Source of the DNA: Pseudanabaena sp. BC1403
Lineage (GTDB): Bacteria > Cyanobacteriota > Cyanobacteriia > Pseudanabaenales > Pseudanabaenaceae
Direction of reading: 5' to 3'
DNA: 64,000 nucleotides
Assembly: GCF_002914585.1 (NCBI RefSeq)
Contig: NZ_PDDM01000022.1
Coordinates: 1-64,000 of the forward strand
Position 1 is the stretch's first letter, and each line of letters starts with the position of its first letter. Below, piece by piece: positions 54,563-63,547 of this stretch. The position numbers were made by a program, and so were the translations under genes. The notes beneath the pieces were generated by a model. That model searched no databases and had not been told where the DNA came from. It saw only the letters and a list, made by a program, of their open reading frames with translations.

Positions 54563-55432
54563 TCAACGCGCCAAATGTTCTTTTAGCCAAGCACTTAAAT
54601 CAGCAGATGTTTGTAAGTCAAAGATTACTTCGGCTAAATTTTCTAGCTGCGCGACAGATAGTTTAGCAATCTTAGATTTTATGCTTGGAGATATTTTACC
54701 AAATTTGCGGGTTAGCATTCGTACCAACATCGCAGCCTGCCTTTGTAAGCCCTCTTGTTTACCAATTTGCAAGCCCTCTTGTTTACCTTCCAGCATAGCC
54801 TCTTGGTAGACGCGGGTTTTCTTTAGATCGCTATGTGTAAACATCGATTCAACCTCTTGACGACTTAGTTTTGGGAATTTGTATACCAACACTGCCTCTA
54901 TGAATTCTACTACGTTATCTCTCAGTTCAGTGTTTGTTTCTTGCTCAACTTTTTTGGCTAGGTTTCTTGCCATGGTTGGTGCTTTTTTTTCTGTGGCTAA
55001 GATTAGCTGAATGATGGCTATGCCAAGGGAGTTCGTTTCTTCCCGCAGGTCTTCTAAATATATGCGGGTGATCCTTCCTGAGACAATTAGTTCTTGGCAG
55101 AATTTGTCGGGTGTTGGTTCGCTATTGTGTTTCGCGAAGATGGCTATGGCTTGCCAGTCTTGGATGTGGCGATATTGGTTGAGATATAGGAAGATTTCGG
55201 CTAGTAATTCGGAGTAGAAGTCTTCTTTGGGTTGAAATTGGACTTCTACTAGAAATATTGGTTTGTCTTTGGTTTCGGGCATGAAGATACCGTCAAACCG
55301 AAATGCTTTTTCTTTGATCTCGGCTGAGCTGAATTTGTATCCTTCGGCTTCTGCGATCGGGCGATCGATTAGCTCGAATAGTAGGGTGTGGAAGGATTGA
55401 AATAATTGATAGAATAACGTATCCGTCTTCAT
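54563..55432 (-). CDS. Rpn family nuclease-like protein (DUF2887/DUF4351)
   Basis: 289 aa. The N-terminus has FDGIFMP and PIFLVEVQFQPKEDFYSEL (PD-(D/E)XK core, Asp and Glu-x-Gln), then LFLYLNQYRHIQDW-type helices. A short repeat EGKQEGLQIGKQEGLQ joins it to a DUF4351 tail (LARMLT-like, IAKLSVAQLENLAEVIFDLQ). Second Rpn-type gene in the window after 27309, only distantly related to it. Near a duplicated WGR fragment. Confidence 0.83.
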   Translation of the reverse strand: MKTDTLFYQLFQSFHTLLFELIDRPIAEAEGYKFSSAEIKEKAFRFDGIFMPETKDKPIFLVEVQFQPKEDFYSELLAEIFLYLNQYRHIQDWQAIAIFAKHNSEPTPDKFCQELIVSGRITRIYLEDLREETNSLGIAIIQLILATEKKAPTMARNLAKKVEQETNTELRDNVVEFIEAVLVYKFPKLSRQEVESMFTHSDLKKTRVYQEAMLEGKQEGLQIGKQEGLQRQAAMLVRMLTRKFGKISPSIKSKIAKLSVAQLENLAEVIFDLQTSADLSAWLKEHLAR

Positions 55433-55451
55433 AACGGTTTAGTTTAGCATG

Positions 55452-55566
55452 AGATTGTCTGGTGAAAATTTGGGCGACGATGCTAGCGGCGGCTTCGCTT
55501 TTAATTGCTTCTTGATTGAGAAAAGCAAACACCCGTTGCTTGGTGACGAGACCGCGATTTACTTAG
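55452..55566 (-). pseudogene. Duplicated fragment of the WGR/HEAT gene
   Basis: About 115 bp closely match 57550-57664 within the WGR gene. The minus strand keeps the frame for FAFLNQEAIKSEAAASIVAQ and IFTRQS, against FAFLNQEAIKSEAAAHIVAQ in the intact gene. It directly precedes the AraC gene and makes a spurious N-terminal extension to its frame. Confidence 0.85.
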
Positions 55567-55616
55567 ATCACCTTCTTTCCCAAATTCCTGAAATAAATAC
55601 TTCCAAACTAATATCT

Positions 55617-56468
55617 ATGCATACTATTAACTTAGATGTCGGCTGTGATGTTTTCTATAATTCGTTGGCGCAGCATCCGCTTTGCTCCAGCGATCGAACT
55701 CATTCCATCGAACATATCGATCCGCACATAAAAATTGCGATTCCGTTTGAGGGAGCTGCATTTGAAGCAATGTGGCAAACTCGATCGGGGCAACAGAAAC
55801 AACAGCAAGTGAGATCGGGACACGTCTGTATTTTACCTGCAAACTTGCCCCACAAAGTTAGATTAGAGCGTAAATATGAGTCGATCGTCATTGATTTCAA
55901 ACCTGAATTTGTCGATCGCATCGCCGATGAATTAGTCGGTAAAAATGTGGAAATTGTCGAGCAGTGGGCAGCAAGAGATCCTTTGATTAAACAGCTTGGT
56001 ATCGATTTGCGGCGGGAGTTTCACCAACAACCACCCAGAAGGTTGTACGTTGAATCGGTGATTCAGGTATTGGCAAATCACCTCGTCAGAAACTACTCAT
56101 CAAATCTGGTTGTGGTTGAAGATATCGCCACCAAACTCACACCTAAACAACTGCAACAGGCGATCGATCATATTCACGATCGCTTCACAGAAGACATCAA
56201 ATTGAGCGAATTGGCAGATGTGGTCAAAATGAGTCAATATCGCTTTGCACGCGCCTTCAAACAGTCTACAGGGATGCCTCCACATCAGTATTTGCTCTCC
56301 CAGAGGATCGATCGCGCTCAACAACTTTTAACTAACACCCAATTATCCATTAGCGACATTAGTTATCAGCTTGGATTTGCCAGTCAGAGCCACTTTACCG
56401 CGACATTTCGTCGATTTACGACCATCACTCCGAACCTGTATCGAAAAGAAATCGGGGCAAGTTTTTGA
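55617..56468 (+). CDS. AraC family transcriptional regulator with cupin domain
   Basis: 283 aa from the ATG at 55617; the frame is open back to 55449, but that part is antisense of the WGR gene fragment. N-terminal cupin-like domain (RSGHVCILPANLPHKVRLER) and C-terminal double HTH (about 185-280) with LSELADVVKMSQYRFARAFK and ISDISYQLGFASQSHFTATF, GITPNLYR. Activator of the following methyltransferase gene is a reasonable inference from the shared orientation and 78-bp gap. Confidence 0.88.
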   Translation: MHTINLDVGCDVFYNSLAQHPLCSSDRTHSIEHIDPHIKIAIPFEGAAFEAMWQTRSGQQKQQQVRSGHVCILPANLPHKVRLERKYESIVIDFKPEFVDRIADELVGKNVEIVEQWAARDPLIKQLGIDLRREFHQQPPRRLYVESVIQVLANHLVRNYSSNLVVVEDIATKLTPKQLQQAIDHIHDRFTEDIKLSELADVVKMSQYRFARAFKQSTGMPPHQYLLSQRIDRAQQLLTNTQLSISDISYQLGFASQSHFTATFRRFTTITPNLYRKEIGASF

Positions 56469-56546
56469 TAACCTCGGCAAGAAATTTGTAGCCCATCGTT
56501 AATCTAGTTGATATGGTGAAAGCACATCAATCATTAGGCTTTAATT

Positions 56547-57254
56547 ATGAGCGAGCAAAAAACAGCTATTGTATTCGACAAAGAAATGGCTGCTCGATAT
56601 GACAAAAGTAATGCTAAATTCGCTCCAATCAGTGACTCACTCTTTTTGATCATTCGCACGATCCTGTCCGATCTTCCTGTCAATGCTCGAATCCTCTGCG
56701 TCGGTATCGGTACTGGCTCGGAATTGCTAGATCTCGCCCAAGCATTCCCACAATGGCAATTTACCGCAGTAGAACCTTCCGCTCCGATGTTGGATATCTG
56801 CCGCCAGCGGGTTGAAGAAAACGGTTTCACATCACGCTGTACTTTTCACGAAGATTATCTCGATTCACTACCCGCAACAGACTCATTTGATGCGGCGACT
56901 TGCTTGTGGGTTTCTCACTTCATCATGCAGCCAGAGGAGAGAACCAACTTGTTTCATCAAATAGCTTTACGACTTTGCCCACAGGGGTATTTGATTAATG
57001 GCGATCTCGCTTACGATCTCTCTTCCTTAGATTATCCAGACATTCTAGAGATTTGGTTCCAAATGAGGAAATCTGCTGAAGCACCAGCAGAGGAAATCGA
57101 AAAGATGCGTCAAGCCTATAGTACTGTTGTCGCCGTACTACCACCCGCAGCAGTCGCCTCAATTATTGCAGCGGGGGGCTTTGATGCCCCTGTATTGTGC
57201 TTTCAGAATTTACTGATGCACGCTTGGTATACAAGACGAAGATTGGTCGATTAA
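56547..57254 (+). CDS. Class I SAM-dependent methyltransferase
   Basis: 235 aa. ILCVGIGTGSELLDLAQAFP is motif I, FTAVEPSAPMLDICR motif II, and DAATCLWVSHFI motif III, the small-molecule methyltransferase pattern. The N-terminal helix (AARYDKSNAKFAPISDSLF) forms the lid over SAM. Substrate unknown. It sits in a two-gene cassette with the AraC regulator, bounded by direct repeats of a WGR gene fragment. Confidence 0.85.
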   Translation: MSEQKTAIVFDKEMAARYDKSNAKFAPISDSLFLIIRTILSDLPVNARILCVGIGTGSELLDLAQAFPQWQFTAVEPSAPMLDICRQRVEENGFTSRCTFHEDYLDSLPATDSFDAATCLWVSHFIMQPEERTNLFHQIALRLCPQGYLINGDLAYDLSSLDYPDILEIWFQMRKSAEAPAEEIEKMRQAYSTVVAVLPPAAVASIIAAGGFDAPVLCFQNLLMHAWYTRRRLVD

Positions 57255-57322
57255 AGTCTCATTAATGAATTATTTGTAGGATGGGTTAGTGCAATGTAAC
57301 GCATCCTATGTTTGTTTACACT

Positions 57323-57424
57323 AAGTAGCTAAGCATAAGTAAACTTAAAACCTAGAAGAGCGTACCGCCCGCTACGCGGGCGGTACGCTCTCTGGTTTTG
57401 GTTTTTAATTATGCTTAACTGCTT
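57323..57424. repeat. Family 2 foldback element (AAGTA-ended), 102 bp
   Basis: Left AAGTAGCTAAGCATAAGTAA; right (reverse complement) AAGCAGTTAAGCATAATTAA. Core hairpin AGAGCGTACCGCCCGC around TAC. The right end supplies the WGR gene's stop codon and last codons. Confidence 0.75.
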
Positions 57425-60400
57425 AATTGTGGTAGTGATTTTGTCGGGATAGTAGATACTTTGATGGGAAGTGGAATTTGAGGATAGGTGAGATGGATTT
57501 TTAAGAGAGATTCTAGGGCTTTGGCTTTATCACCGATCGCGATCGCAGCAGATTGTCGGGTGAAGATTTGGGCGACGATATGCGCAGCAGCTTCGCTTTT
57601 AATTGCTTCTTGATTGAGAAAGGCAAATACACGTTGCTTGGTGACACGACCGCGATTTACTTGGGCTAAGACTCTTGTGAAATAGGGAATTAGCTCCTGC
57701 AAACGACTGGGATTATTTGTGGCGTAGTTTTCTAGATAGTTGGTGGCAAATAGCTGCATATCCGTAGAAGGATGTTCGCTAAATTTAACTAGATATTCCT
57801 GTCCATCGGTTTCTTGAAAACAGCGACTGACTAAATCGCGTCCAAACTTGCGCACATCAGCGCGAATGCTATCGCAGATGCTGATAATCACCACAGGCGT
57901 GAAGTCTTCAGGTTGGAGTAATTCTCCAAAGAGGCGAAATCCAAATAGCCTTGCATCATCCCAGTGGGATTCGAGAAATGGTAATGCTGCGAGTAATTCC
58001 TCTGGTTGACGATGCAGACGGGGGAGTATCTGTTCGCCCATGGCATAGGAGGCAATGCGAACTGTTAACACTTCATGGTTGCTAAACTGAGCAATCTCTG
58101 CGATTGTAAAGCTACTCGCCCAAACCGATCTATTGACGGAGAGGATAGATCCCGCCACTTCTTGAGCGGCAGTAGATTTGGTTTGGAGAAGTTGCTGCGT
58201 TAACTCTTGGGTAGCCGCAGACATCCATTCAGGCAAATCGTGTTGGAGCAACTGACTGAGAAATTTATGCACCCCTTCGTTCGCTTCAGGTGCAAGCAAG
58301 ACTTGGAGTAGTTGCCCTGCAAGAGTTGAGCTGAAGTCATGATTGTCATTAGCCAATCGATGAATGATCGGACGAATTGCTTCGCGCATATCCGCGATCG
58401 CATGGGTCGCGATCGCCAAGATTAGGGTCGTGCGTTCTAACAAAACGCGATCGGGTAATTGCCCAAACAGCCGCACGCCCAAAACCCTAACATGATCATA
58501 GGGGGATTCTAATAGAGCTTCCATTAAGCCTGATGGTAAGTCCATGACATTTATTTCATGGTTCACCAGAATCTGCGCTCCCAAGGTTTGTAACTCTGGC
58601 AGAGGATGACGCAGGAGATCGAGAATGATTTCTAAGCCTAGCGATCGCAATTGCATACTGAAGCTAAGTAATAGAGTTTCTGCTCCTTGTTTAGCTTGTT
58701 CTGCTTGATCGGGTTGCAGAGTCAGCATCAGGGCAATAATCTGTCCAATTAGCGATCGCGCTGTGACATCACTCAAAATAGCCGCACCGAGTAACTGCCG
58801 CGCAAAAGTCCTCGTCTCCGCCTGTTTGCTCAATATTAACCCCGCAATTAAGTGACTATCTTCGGTTAAAAAGCGATCGCGTTGTTCGTTAATCCATCGA
58901 TAAGCCTCGGTTCTTGCAGGCGCAAAAGCACAATTAGCCACCGCTAAAATCAGATTGCCATCAGGTCGATCAGATTGATAACGTGACCCTGCCAGCTCAA
59001 ATCCCAATTGCGCGGTGACTTCGTAGGGACGGTCTAAAATTTTAATCAGATTCTCTAGAGGTATCTCTGTACAAAAACTTTGACATGACCGCATCGCTTT
59101 AACGGCAAAATGATGTACGGGGCGAGCTTCACTTTCTAATAGAAGTTGTAATAGCGCAGTGGGATGCTGTTCCCATAGTTGAGGGAATGCTTCTTCTCTA
59201 ACTTTTGGCTCAGGACTTTCAGGCTTGTAGGGTGGAACGCATCGCCATGCTTTGGAGTTGGGCTTCAGAACATAACGGGGGCTATGCTCGTAGAGAATAT
59301 GATTGAAGGTGAGATATTTAGCATAGATATCCCATTCAATTCTGGCTGATTCATACCGTCGCCAATTGCGATCATATTTATAGTAAACGGATTGCCGCAC
59401 TTCCTCGGCATCAACATCAGCGTGCTGCAAGAGAATACTTACGGCTAAGTTAATGTAGGCTGGATCGTTTAATTCACCAAGTTTACGCAGCGATCGCCAT
59501 ACTCGCCGCCTTAAGTAACTGCGCGTTTTTTGGGAATAAACCTGATTATTCTCAATCTCTTCACATTCCGTTTTTTTATCTTGATCGAAGCGCTTCGCAA
59601 GAATTGCGAATGCTTCCGCATCTTGACGATATTCGGCAATTTTAAAGATATGGCGCACTCTTTGGAAGTAGTTATATTCTAGGGGAACCGTTCTTAAAAC
59701 CTCTAAAATCACAGGGCGAATCTTCTCACTATCGATTTGATAGAGCAATTCGATCGCCATAAAACGGTAGCGGTCGTCGCTATTGAGAAGAGTCTGAAAA
59801 GCTTCCGCAAATTGCTCAGCAGTACCATGGCGAACTGGATCTTGCAGTGCGATCGGTAATTGCGCGATTAATTGCGATCGCATCTCCGCTTGTTTAGCAC
59901 TATCAGCCAGTTTAAAAACAGCTTCAAAGGCAATGCGCTTTACTGCGTCTGGCGTAGCACTATTTTGATACAGCCCTTCTAATGCGGGAATGACACTGCG
60001 ATCTCCACACCATCCTAATGACCAAGCGATCGCATAGTTCCTGATGGGATTGCGAGAAGTATTGAGCATTCGCAACAAAAGAGGTGCTGCTGCTACTATC
60101 TTTAGTTCTCCCACCCGCCAAATCAATCGATCTAAGGGATGCTGGCGATTCTCTTCGGCTGTGCTAGTTGTACTACCTCGTCTAGATACTCTGCTGGATC
60201 TTCTGCCAGAAGCTCGACCAGATACTTGCCGAGTAGCAACGACCGTCGGCACACCCACATTTAAGATTGCCACCAATCGATTGAGAATCGCTTGACTTCT
60301 GGCATCGCTATCAATGGGAATTTCTATCGGTGGCAGTGGAGGACTTGCGATCGGTGTAGAAGTTGTCTCAGCTTCCCCAGTAGCATCACGATAGCCTTTG

Positions 60401-60618
60401 TTTACTTTTGCATTGACTAAGCGATCGCGCAATTTCTGCGCTTGCTCTAGGGATACTGCTGTAACTGTCTCGGAATTCTCTTTGAGGACAGCCCCTTGTT
60501 TCCCATACCGCGAGTTGACCACATAGCGATTATCGCCAACCTGACAAAGATCGATTTCGTAGACTTTAGCTGAGCTGCCAGCCTGATAAAGCAGCGTCGT
60601 TCGTTTAATTATTTGCAT
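57415..60618 (-). CDS. WGR-domain and HEAT-repeat protein
   Basis: 1067 aa. The N-terminal WGR domain (about 1-80, RYVVNSRYGKQGAVLKENSE) is followed by a Ser/Arg-rich linker (RRSSRVSRRGS) and many HEAT-like helical repeats to the end (LDRLIWRVGELKIVAAAPLL, RFMAIELLYQIDSEK and others). Such proteins are large scaffolds in cyanobacteria and often co-occur with SWIM proteins, as here. The 3' end of the gene is bordered by a family-2 element that provides the stop codon. Confidence 0.85.
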   Translation of the reverse strand: MQIIKRTTLLYQAGSSAKVYEIDLCQVGDNRYVVNSRYGKQGAVLKENSETVTAVSLEQAQKLRDRLVNAKVNKGYRDATGEAETTSTPIASPPLPPIEIPIDSDARSQAILNRLVAILNVGVPTVVATRQVSGRASGRRSSRVSRRGSTTSTAEENRQHPLDRLIWRVGELKIVAAAPLLLRMLNTSRNPIRNYAIAWSLGWCGDRSVIPALEGLYQNSATPDAVKRIAFEAVFKLADSAKQAEMRSQLIAQLPIALQDPVRHGTAEQFAEAFQTLLNSDDRYRFMAIELLYQIDSEKIRPVILEVLRTVPLEYNYFQRVRHIFKIAEYRQDAEAFAILAKRFDQDKKTECEEIENNQVYSQKTRSYLRRRVWRSLRKLGELNDPAYINLAVSILLQHADVDAEEVRQSVYYKYDRNWRRYESARIEWDIYAKYLTFNHILYEHSPRYVLKPNSKAWRCVPPYKPESPEPKVREEAFPQLWEQHPTALLQLLLESEARPVHHFAVKAMRSCQSFCTEIPLENLIKILDRPYEVTAQLGFELAGSRYQSDRPDGNLILAVANCAFAPARTEAYRWINEQRDRFLTEDSHLIAGLILSKQAETRTFARQLLGAAILSDVTARSLIGQIIALMLTLQPDQAEQAKQGAETLLLSFSMQLRSLGLEIILDLLRHPLPELQTLGAQILVNHEINVMDLPSGLMEALLESPYDHVRVLGVRLFGQLPDRVLLERTTLILAIATHAIADMREAIRPIIHRLANDNHDFSSTLAGQLLQVLLAPEANEGVHKFLSQLLQHDLPEWMSAATQELTQQLLQTKSTAAQEVAGSILSVNRSVWASSFTIAEIAQFSNHEVLTVRIASYAMGEQILPRLHRQPEELLAALPFLESHWDDARLFGFRLFGELLQPEDFTPVVIISICDSIRADVRKFGRDLVSRCFQETDGQEYLVKFSEHPSTDMQLFATNYLENYATNNPSRLQELIPYFTRVLAQVNRGRVTKQRVFAFLNQEAIKSEAAAHIVAQIFTRQSAAIAIGDKAKALESLLKIHLTYPQIPLPIKVSTIPTKSLPQLSS

Positions 60619-60746
60619 GGCAAGCTCAAACTAATTAAGTTAATGCTGATGACAATCTTAGCCACCAAATATATATTAGGTCTGTCGGGAAACAAAAGTA
60701 AGGTATAGAAGCAACTTCACATTTCACTGGTTAATAGAAAACAGGC

Positions 60747-62045
60747 TTAATTTCTAGGTCTTTGATCGCTTTCAAGATCAAAGATAACTTTCTGCCAGTA
60801 CCAAACTTCGGGCATATTCGGATGATCTTGTTTCGCAATGTCGATTAGGCGCTGAGCGATCGCCATATTGCCGCCGACCAAACTTAGCAAACGCTGCTGT
60901 AATTCCAGACTCGGCATTTGCATCAAATCCACATTTGCCGCAGCATTTGGCTGCTGACGCTTACCCTCTTTAGTTTGTTTTTCGAGTTCCGATCGCCAGA
61001 GATTAACCCGATCTAATGCATAGCGATACCGATCCATGTTCGACTGATTAAACCAAATATTCGCTGCTAGTTGGTAATCATCGATCGCACCTTTTAGATC
61101 GCCAAAGTCATACCTTACCTCAGCGCGATCGCAATATAGTTGGGGACTATTGTTATTGAGAGAAAGCGATCGCGAAAAATCTTCGATCGCAGTGCGATAG
61201 TCCTGAAGTTTTAGATGAGCTTTAGCGCGATCGCTATAGATTTCCGACATGCTGGGATATTCACGCAGTAATTCATTAAAATCGCTGATTGCTCCTTGAG
61301 CATCACCAATTTCGAGACGGATTCTGCCACGACTGATTCGCACTTCAAGATTTTGCGGTTCGAGGAAAGTTGCTTGGTTGAGGTCTTTGATCGCGGCTTC
61401 AGGATCGCCGAGCTTACCGAGGGTCAAGCCTCGCAGACAGAAAGCTTTAACATTTTTAGGATCGATTTGCAGTATCCAATTGAGATCGATCAAGGCATTT
61501 GTATAGTCGCCCTTATCGATCCTTTGCTGCACATTGGCAAAAATATCGGTGGTAGATGGTGGCAACATTGCCTCTAGAGGTTTATAGCTCTCGATGCAAC
61601 GGCGACAATTATCTTCATCCCGTAGTTCTAAGAATAGACTTGCTGCTTTCTTATAGGTAGCGATCGCCTTTTCGATTTGATTTTGTTGTTTATAGGTCAA
61701 GCCCAATAATTGATGTGCGATCGCGGATTTGGGATTAATTACTAGCGCTTGAGCAATGTCAGCTTGAGCCGTCGCGATATCGTTACTAGCAATGCGAGTA
61801 ATGCTTCGAGCAATATACACATCGATCGCATCAGGTTTCAGGCTAAGAGCTTGGTCATAGTCAGCGATCGCTCCTTGGCGATCGCTCAAATCAAATAGGA
61901 CTAAACCTCGCTGATAATATGCTTCAGCAAATTGAGCATTAGCTGCGATCGCACAGCTAAAGGCTTGCACAGCACCATAGCGATCGCCAGCCTTCGCCTT
62001 AACTAACCCCTGCTGATAGAAATCTTCATTAAAATCTTGTATCAT
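60747..62045 (-). CDS. TPR-repeat protein
   Basis: 432 aa, cytoplasmic (no signal peptide). About nine TPR units: FYQQGLVKAKAGDRYGAVQA, AEAYYQRGLVLFDLSDRQGA, AIADYDQALSLKPDAIDVYI and on, with a less regular C-terminus ending WYWQKVIFDLESDQRPRN. Scaffold or adaptor; partner unknown. Starts 82 bp from the divergent coiled-coil gene. Confidence 0.85.
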   Translation of the reverse strand: MIQDFNEDFYQQGLVKAKAGDRYGAVQAFSCAIAANAQFAEAYYQRGLVLFDLSDRQGAIADYDQALSLKPDAIDVYIARSITRIASNDIATAQADIAQALVINPKSAIAHQLLGLTYKQQNQIEKAIATYKKAASLFLELRDEDNCRRCIESYKPLEAMLPPSTTDIFANVQQRIDKGDYTNALIDLNWILQIDPKNVKAFCLRGLTLGKLGDPEAAIKDLNQATFLEPQNLEVRISRGRIRLEIGDAQGAISDFNELLREYPSMSEIYSDRAKAHLKLQDYRTAIEDFSRSLSLNNNSPQLYCDRAEVRYDFGDLKGAIDDYQLAANIWFNQSNMDRYRYALDRVNLWRSELEKQTKEGKRQQPNAAANVDLMQMPSLELQQRLLSLVGGNMAIAQRLIDIAKQDHPNMPEVWYWQKVIFDLESDQRPRN

Positions 62046-62127
62046 GGCTCTACTTGCTATCCCAGCTATAGCGATTATGATAAATGAAACTCATACTTTT
62101 GCAGTGCATTACTCAGGAGTTATCGCG

Positions 62128-62415
62128 ATGTCCAAAAAGTCAAAAGATATCAAGCATCAGATCGAAAAAACGCTACATACAGTTGCGGACGTAGCTCAAC
62201 AGCAGTACGAAAAGAATTTAAGAAAAGCCCATAAAAATGTTGATAAGCAGGTTGGGTCAGTGCGCGATCGCCTTGAAGAATTTGATAGCTGGGCAGTTGA
62301 GTCGGTTAACGAGGCTTTAGAAAATGTCGAGAAAAAACTAGAGAAAAAAGTCTCGAAAACCCTGAACCGTTTTCAAAAAGCAGCGCAATCGGCATGGGAA
62401 AAACTAACTGATTAG
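62128..62415 (+). CDS. Small coiled-coil hypothetical protein
   Basis: 95 aa from ATG 62128, with AGGAG 9-13 nt upstream (an in-frame ATG at 62044 lies inside the TPR gene's start region on the other strand). Highly charged, Lys/Glu-rich, entirely helical (IEKTLHTVADVAQQQYEKN, ENVEKKLEKKVSKTLNRFQK). No family recognised. Confidence 0.75.
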   Translation: MSKKSKDIKHQIEKTLHTVADVAQQQYEKNLRKAHKNVDKQVGSVRDRLEEFDSWAVESVNEALENVEKKLEKKVSKTLNRFQKAAQSAWEKLTD

Positions 62416-62446
62416 CTATAGCGCAAAGCGCTGCAATGAAATTCAT

Positions 62447-62480
62447 GTAAAAAAAGAAGCGCTTTGCGCTTCTTTTTTCG
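62447..62480. terminator. Bidirectional terminator hairpin
   Basis: AAAAAAAGAAGCGC pairs with GCGCTTCTTTTTT around TTT, between the convergent coiled-coil gene and hisG. Confidence 0.8.
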
Positions 62481-63113
62481 TTAAACAGTAACTTGCATTT
62501 GTTGCATTAACTCACTGAAGCGATCGCTATGTAAGCGATAACTAAGCGGATGTCCGATTAATCGGGCTGTGCTTTGATATAAAACTTCAATTTCAATGAG
62601 TCCATTATCTTTGAGTGTCTTTCCCGTAGAAACTAAGTCCACGATCGCTTCTGCCATGCCTGTAATTGGGCCAAGCTCAACTGAACCATAGAGGGGAATA
62701 ATCTCAACAGGTAAATCAATGCTGTCAAAGTAGGCTTGGGCGCAACCGACATATTTTGAGGCGACACGGCTATGGGGCGGCAAGTCTAGTGGCGAGCGAT
62801 AGCGGCTCTCTCCTGAAACAGCGATCGACATCCGACAGCCACCAAATCCCAAGTCAAGCAACCTTGCCACTTTAGGAGTTTTTTCACGCAATACATCTTC
62901 ACCTACGATGCCAGCCTGAGCCTGTCCATATTCCACATATACAGGCACATCTTGCGCTCTTACTAGCAGTGCTTTGGCGGCTCCTGTGGGATCGGTGATT
63001 TGGAGTTGGCGGTTCGATGCATCGAGGAATGCGCTAAAGTCGAGCCCAACTCCTTGGAGTAAGCGGATCGAGTCTTTTAACAGTGAGCCTTTGGGCAGTG
63101 CGAAGGTGAACAT
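62481..63113 (-). CDS. hisG: ATP phosphoribosyltransferase, short (HisZ-dependent) form
   Basis: 210 aa from ATG 63113 ([19 protein letters not shown]), the usual N-terminus; an upstream start at 63173 gives an unlikely extension. First step of histidine synthesis, ATP + PRPP to phosphoribosyl-ATP. KPHS-free sequence with [25 protein letters not shown] and [23 protein letters not shown] (pieces) typical of HisG-short, which lacks the C-terminal regulatory domain and requires HisZ, not present here. Confidence 0.95.
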   Translation of the reverse strand: MFTFALPKGSLLKDSIRLLQGVGLDFSAFLDASNRQLQITDPTGAAKALLVRAQDVPVYVEYGQAQAGIVGEDVLREKTPKVARLLDLGFGGCRMSIAVSGESRYRSPLDLPPHSRVASKYVGCAQAYFDSIDLPVEIIPLYGSVELGPITGMAEAIVDLVSTGKTLKDNGLIEIEVLYQSTARLIGHPLSYRLHSDRFSELMQQMQVTV

Positions 63114-63190
63114 GGAATGGGGTTTGCTTGAGCGTTTGTCATAGTCCATTCTACAGCCCATTGCCGATCGCAAAAAATGCTGACCAATAA

Positions 63191-63431
63191 TACCAATTCA
63201 CAAAAGTGTGGCAACACTTTCGTGAATTAAAAACCAAACCCAGTAAGGGTTTTAAAACAGCAGTTCTCATTATAAAAATCGGTTATTTGAAAGCCCGCCG
63301 TTGGCGGGCTTTCAAATAACCGATTTTGGTGTTTCCAGCGCCTTCGGCGCTGGAAACACCAAAATCGGTTTCATAATGAGAATTGCTGATTTTAAAAACA
63401 CAAAGTGGCTACGCCATTTTGTGTTTTGGTA
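63191..63431. mobile_element. MITE family 1, copy c (101 bp) carrying a nested element
   Basis: Outer element from TACCAATTCACAAAAG to GTTTTGGTA, flanked by TAA at 63188-63190 and 63432-63434. Subtracting the inner element and one 8-bp duplication (132 + 8) leaves 101 bp, the length of copy b, in reverse orientation to it. Confidence 0.9.
63258..63389. mobile_element. Nested 132-bp foldback element with 8-bp target duplication
   Basis: Ends CAGCAGTTCTCATTAT and ATAATGAGAATTGCTG. Flanked by TTTTAAAA (63250-63257 and 63390-63397), a site that exists once in the empty copy b. Two internal hairpins: AAAATCGGTTATTTGAAAGC with its complement, and GGTGTTTCCAGCGCC with its complement. Confidence 0.88.
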
Positions 63432-63547
63432 TAATGCTGAAATTGTCTTCAGTTGTTGGATTTTTTGGCTTTGCTGAAAATTTGGAGAGTCTGTAGGCAA
63501 TCAGATTGCTAATGCGATACTTCTCAACTAGCCATTGTCTGCCGTCT

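Noticed and set aside
55449-55616. N-terminal extension of the AraC protein
   Set aside because: It is antisense of the duplicated WGR fragment and shows no similarity to AraC proteins; the start at 55617 is preferred.
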